Assembly (NCBI GenBank): GCA_944368215.1
Contig: CALVWX010000002.1
Span: 45,624 to 109,623 of the forward strand
From: an uncultured Clostridia bacterium
Lineage (GTDB): Bacteria > Bacillota > Clostridia > Christensenellales > Borkfalkiaceae
DNA: 64,000 nucleotides
Reading direction: 5' to 3'
The notes beneath the pieces are model-generated. The model made no database searches, was not told the DNA's origin, and saw only the letters and a program-made list of their open reading frames with translations. Position numbers and translations under genes: made by a program. This document shows, piece after piece, positions 9,727 to 18,737 of the stretch (within the stretch, counting starts at the first letter, position 1; the number at the start of each line of letters is the position of its first letter).

Positions 9727-10851
9727 ATGGAAGAAATTAACAAGGAAGGCATAATCGAAGAAGCTTATAAGCTTGAAACCGATGAAGCCCTCGAAGAAAC
9801 GTTAGAAACGCCGCCTTCGCCTCAGCCCGGGGAACACGGAGAAGAGGAAGAAATGTCCATCGCGGACAACGTCCGCGCGCTCAGCCCCACAAGGCTGGTA
9901 TTGAAGCGCTTCTTCCGTTCAAAGCTTTCGGTCATCGGTTTGGCCATGATAATATTCCTGTTTGTGTTCTGCTGGATAGGTCCGCTCTTTTCTCCCTATG
10001 AAGAAAACGAGATGGCTGCAGGCACCGGTGAATACGTCAGCGTAACAACGTTGGTTGTACAACCCGTCGGCGACGAAGATTTTGAACCTTACACCGTATA
10101 TATCGTCAGAAGAACTGAAGCTCAGCTCAGCAGAAACGCGCCCCCTTCGGCCGACCACTGGCTCGGAACGGACAGCGAGGGCAGAGATATCCTCACCCGT
10201 ATAATGTATGGCGGCAGGGTTTCGCTTACGCTCAGCTTGATAGTCGTCTTCCTTGAAGCGATAATCGGCATTATTTTGGGCGGACTTGCAGGCTACTTCG
10301 GGAAATGGGTAGATACGCTCATAATGCGTATAATCGATATTTTCAACTGTATCCCTACGTTGCCGCTGCTGCTTATCATAGGCTCGGTGCTCGACGGTGC
10401 GGGCGTCAACCCCAATGTCAGAATATACTTTATGATGGTATTCCTGACGTTGCTGGGCTGGACGGGCGTCGCTCGAATAGTCCGCGGACAGATTCTGTCG
10501 CTGCGTGAACAGGAATTCATGGTTTCTGCTACCGCAAGGGGGCTTTCGACAACGCGCAAAATTTTCCGTCACCTCGTGCCCAACGTCATACCTCAGCTCA
10601 TTGTATCCATGACGCTCGGCCTCGGTTCGGTAATACTTATGGAAGCGTCGCTCTCGTACATGGGTCTCGGCGTTCCACTGACCAGCGCATCGTGGGGCGG
10701 TATGATTAACGCCGTAAAAGATCCGCTCGTTCTTACAAACTACATCAACCTCTGGGTACCCCCCGGAATATGCATCGTTCTCGCGGTGCTCGGTTTCAAC
10801 TTTATCGGCGACGGTCTTCGCGATGCGTTCGACCCTAAAGCAAAAAGGTAA
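9727..10851 (+). CDS. oppC: Oligopeptide ABC transporter permease OppC
   Basis: Second permease of the Opp complex (374 residues from ATG 9727, preceded by aggaga). It begins with an unusual ~55-residue Glu/Pro-rich cytoplasmic extension, then the OppC N-terminal pattern RFFRSKLSVIGLAMIIFLF. A periplasm-side segment contains the conserved HWLGTDSEGRDILTRIMYGG block, and the EAA coupling loop is at ~265-295 (ATARGLSTTRKIFRHLVPN). The C-terminal FIGDGLRDAFDPKAKR is typical of the family. The acidic N-terminal tail also occurs in the partner ATPase OppF, so the tails may be lineage-specific regulatory or assembly elements. Confidence 0.93.
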   Translation: MEEINKEGIIEEAYKLETDEALEETLETPPSPQPGEHGEEEEMSIADNVRALSPTRLVLKRFFRSKLSVIGLAMIIFLFVFCWIGPLFSPYEENEMAAGTGEYVSVTTLVVQPVGDEDFEPYTVYIVRRTEAQLSRNAPPSADHWLGTDSEGRDILTRIMYGGRVSLTLSLIVVFLEAIIGIILGGLAGYFGKWVDTLIMRIIDIFNCIPTLPLLLIIGSVLDGAGVNPNVRIYFMMVFLTLLGWTGVARIVRGQILSLREQEFMVSATARGLSTTRKIFRHLVPNVIPQLIVSMTLGLGSVILMEASLSYMGLGVPLTSASWGGMINAVKDPLVLTNYINLWVPPGICIVLAVLGFNFIGDGLRDAFDPKAKR

Positions 10852-10860
10852 GAGTATAAA

Positions 10861-12075
10861 ATGTTATTCAAAAAACGCACAACAACTCAATCCGAAAGCT
10901 CTGAAGGCGGCGAAGTTAAAAAATCGGCGCCCAAGGGCAATCCGCACTATCTTTCGGCAAAGGAATCGCGCGAAATCGCAAAGAGCAACGCCCGCACGAT
11001 TCGTGAGTTAGAAAAGAAGAAGAGGGTCAAGCATGTGGATGAAAGCATGTATACATGCCGGATGCACGACGAAAACAACATTGTTGAATTCGATGACCTT
11101 CACACATATTTCTTTACCGACGCAGGCGTTTCCAAGGCTGTCGACGGCGTTACGTTTTCCATCCCGAAGGGTGCAACGGTGGGCGTCGTCGGCGAATCCG
11201 GTTGCGGCAAATCTGTAACCAGCCTTTCGCTCATGCAGCTTGTTCAGTCCCCCCAGGGGCAGATAGTCAGCGGCGAAATACGCTTCAATATGGGTGACAA
11301 AGCTTACGATATCGCCAAGATGCCGGTCAGCGAAATGCGCAAAATCCGCGGCAAACAGATTGCCATGATTTTCCAGGAACCAATGACCAGCCTCAATCCT
11401 GTATTCCGCATCGGTTATCAGATCGATGAAATGGTGCTTCTGCACACGGGTTGCACTAAAGAAGAGGCAAAGGAGCGTAGCATAGAAATGCTGAAGCTCG
11501 TCGGTATAGCCGCTCCCGAGCGCGTTTACCGTTGTTACCCGCACGAACTTTCGGGCGGCATGCGTCAGCGCGTGATGATAGCAATCGCGCTGTCGTGCAA
11601 TCCCAGACTAATCATAGCGGACGAACCTACAACCGCTCTCGACGTTACCATTCAGGCCCAGATTCTTGACCTTTTAAGGGAAATAAAGGACAAAATCGAC
11701 GGTTCCGTCATGCTGATAACGCACGATCTCGGCGTAATTGCAGAAATGGCAGACTATGTCGTCGTCATGTATGCGGGACGAGTCATTGAAACGGGAACGA
11801 CCGAGGAAATTTTCCGCAACCCTCTGCATCCTTATACAATAGGTCTGCAGAAGAGCAAGCCCGTCGTCGGACGTAAAATCGACAGACTGTACAATATCCC
11901 CGGACAGGTTCCCAACCCCATCGATATGCCTGACTTCTGCTACTTCAAGGACAGATGCGACAGATGTATAGATAAATGCAACGGCGAGTATCCCCACTTT
12001 ATCCATGTTTCGCCCACGCACCGCGTGTCGTGCTATCTTTATGAAGGCATGGAAGGCAAAGGAGGTTCCAAATGA
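10861..12075 (+). CDS. oppD: Oligopeptide ABC transporter ATP-binding protein OppD
   Basis: ATPase subunit powering peptide import, 404 residues. After a Lys/Ser-rich ~60-residue extension it has Walker A GESGCGKS (~119), the ABC signature LSGGMRQR, Walker B LIIADEPTTALD and H-loop LITHDL. The C-terminal oligo_HPY domain carries clustered cysteines (CYFKDRCDRCIDKC ... SCYLY), a pattern linked in OppD/DppD proteins to an iron-sulfur cluster. It ends in ATGA overlapping the start of oppF by 4 nt, indicating translational coupling. Confidence 0.95.
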   Translation: MLFKKRTTTQSESSEGGEVKKSAPKGNPHYLSAKESREIAKSNARTIRELEKKKRVKHVDESMYTCRMHDENNIVEFDDLHTYFFTDAGVSKAVDGVTFSIPKGATVGVVGESGCGKSVTSLSLMQLVQSPQGQIVSGEIRFNMGDKAYDIAKMPVSEMRKIRGKQIAMIFQEPMTSLNPVFRIGYQIDEMVLLHTGCTKEEAKERSIEMLKLVGIAAPERVYRCYPHELSGGMRQRVMIAIALSCNPRLIIADEPTTALDVTIQAQILDLLREIKDKIDGSVMLITHDLGVIAEMADYVVVMYAGRVIETGTTEEIFRNPLHPYTIGLQKSKPVVGRKIDRLYNIPGQVPNPIDMPDFCYFKDRCDRCIDKCNGEYPHFIHVSPTHRVSCYLYEGMEGKGGSK

Positions 12076-13169
12076 GCGAAAATCTCTTAGAAAACCCCGA
12101 AAATACCTCTGTTCCCGAAGAAGCTGTGCTCGACGCCGTTCAGCAGGAGGAAGAGAAAGCGGAGGAACAGGCAGTCATACCTGAAGAACCTCTCGACCCC
12201 GACGCTCTTCTCGAAGTGCGTCACCTCAAGAAGTATTTCCCCGCCAAAAAAGATTTCTTCGGCAGACCGATTTCATTTGTAAAGGCTGTCGACGACGTCA
12301 GCTTTAAAATAGAAAAGGGTACGACGCTCGGCATAGTCGGCGAATCGGGTTGCGGCAAAACAACGCTCGGCCGTACAATTCTGCGCCTTCAGCCCGCTAC
12401 GGACGGTCAGATTTATTTCGACGGCAAAGATATCAATAAGCTTAAAACCGCAGAAATGAACGCGCTCCGTCCACAGATGCAGATAATCTTTCAGGACCCT
12501 TATTCCAGCCTTTCGCCCCGAATGCCCGTCGGTGAAATTATCGGCGAGGCTGTGGCACAGCATAAGCTCGTGCCTAAGTCAGAGCTAAAGGAATATGTCC
12601 TCGAAGTAATGAAGAGCTGCGGCCTTCCCTATCATTATTACGAGCGCTACCCGCATGAATTTTCGGGCGGCCAGCGTCAGCGTATATGTATAGCTACGGC
12701 TCTCGCTCTCAAGCCCCGTTTCGTCGTCTGCGACGAACCCGTATCCGCGCTCGACGTTTCCATTCAGGCGCAGATAATCAACCTGCTTAAAGATATGCAG
12801 GAGAAGATGGGGCTTACTTATATATTTATCTCGCACGACCTTTCGGTCGTCGAGCATATCTCCGACAGAGTAGGCGTAATGTACCTCGGAAGTCTGGTTG
12901 AATACGGCAACACGGACGATATATTTACCAATCCCATGCATCCGTACACCGAAGCATTGTTTTCGGCAGTGCCCATACCCGACCCTGACAGGCATTCCAA
13001 GCGCATTATTTTAAGCGGGGATATTCCCAGCCCTATAAATGCACCTTCCGGTTGCAAATTCCATACGCGTTGCAATCACTGTATGGAAATCTGCAAGGAA
13101 GTTGCGCCTAAATTCAGGGATTACGGCAACGGACACATGGTGGCATGCCATCTCTATCCCCAGGAATAA
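12072..13169 (+). CDS. oppF: Oligopeptide ABC transporter ATP-binding protein OppF
   Basis: Second ATPase of the Opp importer, 365 residues, starting at the ATGA overlap with oppD; aggagg lies just upstream inside oppD. An acidic ~40-residue tail precedes the ABC domain: Walker A GESGCGKT, signature FSGGQRQR, Walker [13 protein letters not shown] and H-loop FISHDL. The C-terminal oligo_HPY domain again has four spaced cysteines ([14 protein letters not shown] and AC near the end). The heterodimer OppD-OppF is typical of Bacillota peptide importers. Confidence 0.95.
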   Translation: MSENLLENPENTSVPEEAVLDAVQQEEEKAEEQAVIPEEPLDPDALLEVRHLKKYFPAKKDFFGRPISFVKAVDDVSFKIEKGTTLGIVGESGCGKTTLGRTILRLQPATDGQIYFDGKDINKLKTAEMNALRPQMQIIFQDPYSSLSPRMPVGEIIGEAVAQHKLVPKSELKEYVLEVMKSCGLPYHYYERYPHEFSGGQRQRICIATALALKPRFVVCDEPVSALDVSIQAQIINLLKDMQEKMGLTYIFISHDLSVVEHISDRVGVMYLGSLVEYGNTDDIFTNPMHPYTEALFSAVPIPDPDRHSKRIILSGDIPSPINAPSGCKFHTRCNHCMEICKEVAPKFRDYGNGHMVACHLYPQE

Positions 13170-13182
13170 ATCAGGAGCCCGC

Positions 13183-13446
13183 GTGAAAAGTAAAGAAAAG
13201 AAGCAAAAACCCGTCTTTGTAGACGACGGCAGAACTATTGCCGATATGGACTGCGAAGTTATAACGGGTTATAAATCAAAAGAAGCGCGTAAAAATCACG
13301 AAGAAATCCGCTCTTTAAACCTTACTAAGAAGGAGAGAAAGGCGATATATATCGGCGTGTTCAAATATTTCATGCCGTATTTTTTGTGTTTTTTGTTCGT
13401 ATTCGTGTCCCTTCTTTTAATTATGTATTTCGGCATGCGCGGCTGA
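13183..13446 (+). CDS. Small C-terminal-anchored membrane protein, end of opp operon
   Basis: The start is GTG 13183, preceded by a caggag ribosome site and only 13 nt after oppF; the same frame is open further upstream inside oppF but has no start signals. The 87-residue product is Lys/Glu-rich and soluble for about 55 residues, then ends in one hydrophobic helix (YFMPYFLCFLFVFVSLLLIM) and a short GMRG tail. It is a tail-anchored arrangement with the charged part in the cytosol. I recognise no family. The position at the end of a transporter operon suggests an accessory or regulatory subunit. Confidence 0.65.
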   Translation: MKSKEKKQKPVFVDDGRTIADMDCEVITGYKSKEARKNHEEIRSLNLTKKERKAIYIGVFKYFMPYFLCFLFVFVSLLLIMYFGMRG

Positions 13447-13607
13447 ATCAAATTTAACGATAAGCTCAAATTTAGTTTATCATAAAAAATTGCGATAATA
13501 CCATAGTGTCAATTTTCTTTTAGTTTTTGCTCGCTTATGGTAGAATATTGTAGATAAAAATTTTATCCTCTGATTTTGTCGTGAAATTTTTCAAGGCAAA
13601 ACAGAAA

Positions 13608-13629
13608 GCTTCGGTCATAAGACCGGAGC
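13608..13629 (+). promoter_or_regulatory. Stem-loop in the leader of the thioredoxin-like lipoprotein gene
   Basis: Nine-base-pair stem (gcttcggtc / gaccggagc, one G-T pair) with loop ataa, about 32 nt before the ATG at 13661 and without a T-tract. A possible promoter lies upstream (TAGAAT near 13542, weak -35). The rest of the 214-nt gap 13447-13660 shows nothing else recognisable. Confidence 0.45.
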
Positions 13630-13660
13630 GCCGAATATTAAAATTTTACCGGAGGATTTC

Positions 13661-16399
13661 ATGAAGAAGTTTATAAGCACAATTTTAGCTGTGCTCATGG
13701 CTTGCGTCCTCGTGTTTGCCGCCGCATGCGGCGACGACAATAACCCTTCCGATGGTGCTGCGGCTTATACCATAACCGTAACAACTCAGGGCGGGCAACC
13801 TGTTCAGGACGTAAGAATTTACATGATGCTCGGCGATACGACGCAGGACGTCGACTTTACCGATGAAAACGGGCAGATTGTTTTCAACCTTGACCCTGCA
13901 GAGTATACCGTCGACATTGACGAAGATACTCTCAGTCCCGGTTTCACTCCTGAAAGGAGTTCTTATATCACCCATTCCTATTCCGAGGAAGTCAATATCG
14001 TACTTGAAAGCAGCGTCATCGATGCTGAGGCGCCTGCAGGTACGGTATATTCCGAAGGCGACGTAATGTATAATTTCAGTTATACCGAAGTAGAAACGGG
14101 TGAAACCAAAACGCTCCTTGACGCGTTCGAAGGAAAGGAAATGGTCATGCTCAACTTCTTCTACACGACCTGCAGTCCTTGCCTTACCGAAACTCCTCTG
14201 CTTCAGGAAGCCTATGCGCAGTATAGCGACTCTGTATCCATAATCTCCATAAGCGATTATGCCCGCGATACAGCAGATCTCGTCAGAGGTTTCAAGTCGG
14301 GTCACAACCTTACTTTTGATGTTGTGTTTGACCTGTCTGACGATTGTGTGACAAAAAATTTCGAATTCCCCGGCTATCCCACCAACATTATAATCGACCG
14401 CTACGGCGTCGTCTGCATGGTTGAATCGGGCGGCATTACCGACGTAAACGTCTTCCTTGAATGGTTCGAACATTACACCGGCGACGATTACGTTCAGGAT
14501 ATCGGCAACGATTACGAACTTGAGATACCCGATCCGTCTATCTTCCCCGAAACGGGCGCCGTATTGGATGCAGTAAAATCTTCCGACGGCAGTCTTTCGG
14601 CCGACGGCAGAAGCTTCTCTGTACGCTGGGACGATACTAGCGTATACACCTGGCCTTGGATTTTAAGCGAAGGCGGCGGTATTCAGTCGGCAAACACCAA
14701 CAAGAGGGGCTCGTTCTCGCTGGTATACTTCGACTTTACGATAGAAAAAGACGGCATCCTCGCATTCGACTACAAAACGAGTTCTGAATTGGATTCCGAT
14801 ATCTTCTATATCTTCCTCGACGGCGAAATTATTTATTCGTTCTCGGGTTCAACCCAGCAGGATTTCGAAACATTATACGTATATGCCGGTGACGGATTCG
14901 AACATGAACTGGCTCTGTCGTATGTAAAGGACAGCGGCAGCGACGTGGGCGAAGATACCATTTATGTAAAGAATATGCGCGTCACCAATGAGCAGGAGCT
15001 CACTGAAAATGGTGCAACGCTCAACGTGCTCCGTCAGGCGGCTACAAACCTTGATGATTCCGATCCTTCAAATCCCCATTATACAGAATATGTAGACGCT
15101 GTTCTGGGTTCAGACGGTTATTATCACGTCGGTTCGGCAGACGGCCCCATGCTCTTTGTTGAAATGAGGGATGACACTCTTTGGAATTACGGACTTTTCA
15201 CTCTCGCTTACAGCGCCGCAAACGATTCAAGTCTCACGCCCAGCGATCCCGAATACGTTCTTGTAGGCGACAACGGCGAAAATTATAGTTTGATCCGCAA
15301 GTATGCGTTCTATGAATCATGTCTGTTGGATATTGACATGACTCCGGTAACGCAGGAACTTCACGACTTGCTCGTGGATATCGTAGCATCTCTCGGCGAT
15401 TCTGCTGTCGATGACGAGAATGAATGGCTCGAGCTTTGCCGTTACTATGACCAGTATGGTGTTCCTGAAGAAATTGTTTCGGGCGATCCTTTGCTCGGTC
15501 TTTCGCTTGAACACAGTGTAGAATTCAGCGGCACAGGCGTAGAAAGCTATGAAGTAGAAGCTATTCCCAAGACGCCTCGCGGTATGTTCTTCTCATTCAC
15601 GCCCGAAGAAAACGGTTCTTACATTATTCTTACGGGAAATGCATTAACTTCAACAGGCAGCAATGAGATCGGCACAATAATCTGGATGTTTGACTACACT
15701 CCCGGCGATGACGTCCTTGATCCTGTCACAACAACTGAAAATCAGGACGGCATGCTGGTAACATCATCTCTCGATGCCGGCGTAACCTATTATTTCGGTG
15801 CCGCACTCGATGACCCTAATTCAATCGGAACGTTTGTCCTCAGTATTGTAAAGAACGATGCCGATTATGTCGTAAGACCCGCCGCCTCGAACTTCTACAC
15901 TGGTACGGGCAGCGAAGATGTAACTCTTCCCACATATATCAACGCAGTTCTTGAAGATGATGGCTACTATCATGCATACAGCAGAACAAACGGCAGTGAA
16001 TACAGTCTTGTGCTTATCAATGTATTGAATGCAACGTCGTTCAGCTCATACTCGCTTGAAGAGCTTATCAACGGCGGAGAGTACGAGTATACCGACAGCG
16101 AAGGCAATACGCAGACGGCTACGCTCAGCCCTACGTTCGACTGGTCGGCCACCGGATATTATGCTACACATCATAATGCTGAATATCTGGCATGTGTTCC
16201 CGAAGAGTATCGTCAGGACTGGACGGAATATCTGCAGAAGTATATTGATCAGGCTAAGGCAGAAACGAATGAATTCAGCGGTTATGTAGCAGCAAATGAA
16301 GAACTCGTCGAATTCCTTAAGATTCTGACTGCTCTCGAAGGTGCGCTCACCGATAACGCATGGATGCAGCTTGCATACTATGTAGAATACTTCAATTAA
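13661..16399 (+). CDS. Large lipoprotein with thioredoxin-like (TlpA/redoxin) CxxC domain
   Basis: A 912-residue lipoprotein (lipobox AAAC, Cys23; ribosome site cggagg before ATG 13661). The mature part begins with a Cna-B/carboxypeptidase-regulatory-like beta domain (~35-110: VTTQGGQPVQDVRIYMM ... EYTVDI). A TlpA/redoxin-type thioredoxin fold follows at ~125-270, with active-site pair FFYTTCSPC (~164-172) and cis-Pro region GYPTNIIIDRYG. Next is a jelly-roll-like region (~305-440: GILAFDYKTSSELDSDIFYIFLDG) and two further beta-rich repeats. It should sit outside the membrane and exchange disulfides or reduce peroxides or thiols there. The nearby membrane polyferredoxin-thioredoxin fusion (complement of 17033-18736) is a plausible electron donor, which is my inference. 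Confidence 0.8.
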   Translation: MKKFISTILAVLMACVLVFAAACGDDNNPSDGAAAYTITVTTQGGQPVQDVRIYMMLGDTTQDVDFTDENGQIVFNLDPAEYTVDIDEDTLSPGFTPERSSYITHSYSEEVNIVLESSVIDAEAPAGTVYSEGDVMYNFSYTEVETGETKTLLDAFEGKEMVMLNFFYTTCSPCLTETPLLQEAYAQYSDSVSIISISDYARDTADLVRGFKSGHNLTFDVVFDLSDDCVTKNFEFPGYPTNIIIDRYGVVCMVESGGITDVNVFLEWFEHYTGDDYVQDIGNDYELEIPDPSIFPETGAVLDAVKSSDGSLSADGRSFSVRWDDTSVYTWPWILSEGGGIQSANTNKRGSFSLVYFDFTIEKDGILAFDYKTSSELDSDIFYIFLDGEIIYSFSGSTQQDFETLYVYAGDGFEHELALSYVKDSGSDVGEDTIYVKNMRVTNEQELTENGATLNVLRQAATNLDDSDPSNPHYTEYVDAVLGSDGYYHVGSADGPMLFVEMRDDTLWNYGLFTLAYSAANDSSLTPSDPEYVLVGDNGENYSLIRKYAFYESCLLDIDMTPVTQELHDLLVDIVASLGDSAVDDENEWLELCRYYDQYGVPEEIVSGDPLLGLSLEHSVEFSGTGVESYEVEAIPKTPRGMFFSFTPEENGSYIILTGNALTSTGSNEIGTIIWMFDYTPGDDVLDPVTTTENQDGMLVTSSLDAGVTYYFGAALDDPNSIGTFVLSIVKNDADYVVRPAASNFYTGTGSEDVTLPTYINAVLEDDGYYHAYSRTNGSEYSLVLINVLNATSFSSYSLEELINGGEYEYTDSEGNTQTATLSPTFDWSATGYYATHHNAEYLACVPEEYRQDWTEYLQKYIDQAKAETNEFSGYVAANEELVEFLKILTALEGALTDNAWMQLAYYVEYFN

Positions 16400-16425
16400 T
16401 GTAGCGCAATCTATCAAAATAATTG

Positions 16426-16453
16426 TTTTGCGGCGGAATTATCCGCCGCAAAA
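16426..16453 (+). terminator. Hairpin between two lipoprotein genes
   Basis: Perfect 12-bp stem ttttgcggcgga / tccgccgcaaaa with loop atta, 26 nt after the preceding stop codon. No T-tract follows on the + strand, so it may only partly end transcription or may protect the upstream message. Confidence 0.5.
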
Positions 16454-16493
16454 AGATTATATTTAAAATAAAAATAAGGAGAATATAAATATC

Positions 16494-16886
16494 ATGACAA
16501 AGAAAATAAGAGCGGCATTTTTGCTCTGCTTAACTCTTTGCATTGCGGCATTTGCCATTGTCTTTGCCGCATGCGCCGATAACGGCGAAGAATCTCTTCC
16601 CGCAGGCACGTATCAGGTTACCGTACAGTATGAAGACGGTACAGCTGCAACAGATTTGGACGTTCAGCTCTGCAGGATTGACGAAAACGGCAATGAAGGC
16701 CTTTGCCTTACGCCTGTTGCTGTAGACGAAAACGGCGTTGCAACGGTAGTCGATAATGGTTATGTTGATGGCCAGCAATACCACATTAAGGTTGCCGACA
16801 ACACCGTTCCCGACGGCTATGTATGTGAACCTGCCACTACGGTAAGCGGTCAAAGCTATTACACAATAGTACTCAAGGCTGCATAA
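16494..16886 (+). CDS. Small Cna-B-like lipoprotein
   Basis: A 130-residue protein with a lipoprotein signal peptide (lipobox FAAC, Cys26) and an aaggag ribosome site. The mature ~100 residues form one beta-domain like the first domain of the lipoprotein upstream (YQVTVQYEDGTAATDLDVQL ... QYHIKVADNTVPDGY), of the Cna-B/SpaA type. It may be a stand-alone partner or paralogue of the larger thioredoxin-like lipoprotein. A strong terminator follows immediately, closing this transcription unit. Function unknown. Confidence 0.72.
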   Translation: MTKKIRAAFLLCLTLCIAAFAIVFAACADNGEESLPAGTYQVTVQYEDGTAATDLDVQLCRIDENGNEGLCLTPVAVDENGVATVVDNGYVDGQQYHIKVADNTVPDGYVCEPATTVSGQSYYTIVLKAA

Positions 16887-16903
16887 CAGCTGATATAAAA
16901 AGA

Positions 16904-16930
16904 GACCTCCCGCACAGGAGGTCCTTTTTT
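16904..16930 (+). terminator. Intrinsic terminator after the Cna-B-like lipoprotein
   Basis: Stem gacctcc / ggaggtc with a 6-nt loop (cgcaca), followed by ctttttt. Classic Rho-independent form. Confidence 0.85.
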
Positions 16931-16975
16931 ATACAAAAAATTTCAGTTATGACTGAATGACATAGATTATATAAA

Positions 16976-17009
16976 GGCGGTCGCGTTTCAGTGCGGCCGC
17001 CCTTATTTT
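16976..17009 (-). terminator. Hairpin terminator downstream of the polyferredoxin operon
   Basis: Stem ggcggtcgc / gcggccgcc (one G-T pair) with an 8-nt loop, T/A-rich on both flanks, located between convergent genes. It could act in both directions. Confidence 0.6.
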
Positions 17010-17032
17010 GGACTTTTAAATTGTTCAGAGAA

Positions 17033-18736
17033 TTATTCTGCCTGCTCAGCAGGTTGCTCTATTACGGAAACTATTGCCGTTTCAAGTTCGTCGTAAGTTA
17101 TTTCACCTATTCTCTTGAACTGAATTACGCCGTCTCCGTCGAGTATAAGCGTCATTGGATAGGAGCCGTTGCCGCCGAGCGTCTGGTATACCGTTCGTGA
17201 ATCGGAAGCCTGAACAGAATCCTGCATAAAGGTTATGTTCCATTGGTCCCAGCCCGCGTCGTGAAGATATTCGTTAATGTCTACGCCTCTTTCGGTATAG
17301 TCAGAATGAATGGCTATAACAGCGATTTCGTCTGAATACTTATCTGCAATTTCTGCAAAGTAGGGGAGTTCTTCAACGCAGGGGCCGCACCATGTGCCCC
17401 AGAAGTTTATAACCGTTATGGTTCCGCGCGTATCCGCAAGGCTGTAAGTCGTTCCTTCCGTGCCGTCGTAAACTGACAAGGTAAATTCGGGGCAGGTGTC
17501 GCCTACGTTGTTGCCTTCGGTCACGCGCTCGGTTGCGCTCGCATCGAAGAAGTTGTAGTAAACTATAGCGCCTATCAGCGTTGCCGCGGCTATTACGCAT
17601 ACTGCAATTTTAAGAATTTTCTGTCCCTTGGGGCCTATGTAAGGCCTTCTGGGCACCTTGCGCATGGGCGCAGACTCTTCAGTATGTTCATCGGCGTGGG
17701 AAGGCTGTGCAACAGCTGCGGCCGTTTGGGAAAGAACCACATTTTCGCCTTCGCCCGCAGTTGCCGTTGCCGCGGCGGGCTGCAAAAACGAAGTTAAGGG
17801 AACTTTTACCGATAAATCGCTTTCAACGTCGTTGGGCTTTACAAATATCGAAGAGCCCTTCCAAACGATTGCCTTTGTGGGGCAGACGGAAATACATTCG
17901 CCGCAGTTTATGCATTCATGATCGCCTACGTGCTTGATATCCATTTTGCAGTGGGCAACGCACAGACCGCAGTCGACGCACTTATTTTTTTCAACTTTGA
18001 CGCCCAGCAGGGCTATTTTATTGAAGAATCCGTATATCGCGCCGAGCGGGCACACAAAGCGGCAGAAGGGGCGGTACATGAATACGCTGGCAAGCAGTAT
18101 TACTACAAGCACGGCAAACTTCCATGTAAACAGGCCGCCGAGCATTCCGAACATGTCTGCATTGACGGGGTTGATTAAAAGGAGTATCGCGCCGCCCAGC
18201 GTTCCAGAAGGGCATATGTATTTGCAGAACCCCGGCACGGGCGTATTCTGCAACATGAATGCGAGGGGGATGGCCACTACCAATGCAATCAACAGCACAT
18301 ATTTAAAGTAAGAAAGTATGCGCGTTATCCGGTTTTTCTTCAGCTTGGGGGTTTTAATCTTATAAAGCAGATCCTGCAAAAGTCCCGTGGGACACAAAAA
18401 GCCGCATATAGTTCTGCCGAGCATCAGACCGAATAATGCAAGTATGCCGAGCACATAGACGGGAGTCTTTGTTCCGGAGCCCGCCAATGCGTTCTGCAAC
18501 GCGCCGAGCGGACACGCACCCACGGTTGAGGGACAGGAGTAACAGTTCAGACCCGGTACGCACACATTTTTTGTGCCGCCCGTGTATATCATGCCGTTGA
18601 ACAGGCCTTTTATATTCGCGTTTGTCAGCAGGGCGGCATAGAGCTGAATAATCCTCCGCCTTGTCGGAACATGGTTTTTACACCAAAGGCCTATTTTTTT
18701 AAAAAAAGAGCCGGTTTTTGTTAAAAAATTCTTCAT
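17033..18736 (-). CDS. Membrane polyferredoxin (NapH/CcdA-like role) fused to TlpA-type thioredoxin
   Basis: A 567-residue fusion. Residues ~20-260 form a NapH/NosR-type membrane domain with several helices and paired cysteine motifs (CVPGLNCYSCPS, CGFLCPTG, CKYICPSG, CRFVCPLG). Residues ~262-320 are a double [4Fe-4S] ferredoxin (CVDCGLCVAHCKMD and CINCGECISVCPT). A ~60-residue linker and a further membrane helix (~385-405) lead to a TlpA/ResA-like thioredoxin (~425-560) with active site WGTWCGPC. This architecture would take cytosolic electrons through Fe-S centres and deliver them to an extracytoplasmic dithiol. It is translated immediately after its partner (stop TGA, 1 nt, then ATG). Likely function: reductant supply to surface thioredoxin-fold proteins, an alternative to DsbD/CcdA. 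Confidence 0.85.
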   Translation of the reverse strand: MKNFLTKTGSFFKKIGLWCKNHVPTRRRIIQLYAALLTNANIKGLFNGMIYTGGTKNVCVPGLNCYSCPSTVGACPLGALQNALAGSGTKTPVYVLGILALFGLMLGRTICGFLCPTGLLQDLLYKIKTPKLKKNRITRILSYFKYVLLIALVVAIPLAFMLQNTPVPGFCKYICPSGTLGGAILLLINPVNADMFGMLGGLFTWKFAVLVVILLASVFMYRPFCRFVCPLGAIYGFFNKIALLGVKVEKNKCVDCGLCVAHCKMDIKHVGDHECINCGECISVCPTKAIVWKGSSIFVKPNDVESDLSVKVPLTSFLQPAAATATAGEGENVVLSQTAAAVAQPSHADEHTEESAPMRKVPRRPYIGPKGQKILKIAVCVIAAATLIGAIVYYNFFDASATERVTEGNNVGDTCPEFTLSVYDGTEGTTYSLADTRGTITVINFWGTWCGPCVEELPYFAEIADKYSDEIAVIAIHSDYTERGVDINEYLHDAGWDQWNITFMQDSVQASDSRTVYQTLGGNGSYPMTLILDGDGVIQFKRIGEITYDELETAIVSVIEQPAEQAE

Positions 18737-18737
18737 A

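Noticed and set aside
13039-13182. ATG 13039 as start of the small membrane protein
   Set aside because: This would overlap 131 bases of oppF in another frame without a start signal; GTG 13183 with caggag is better.
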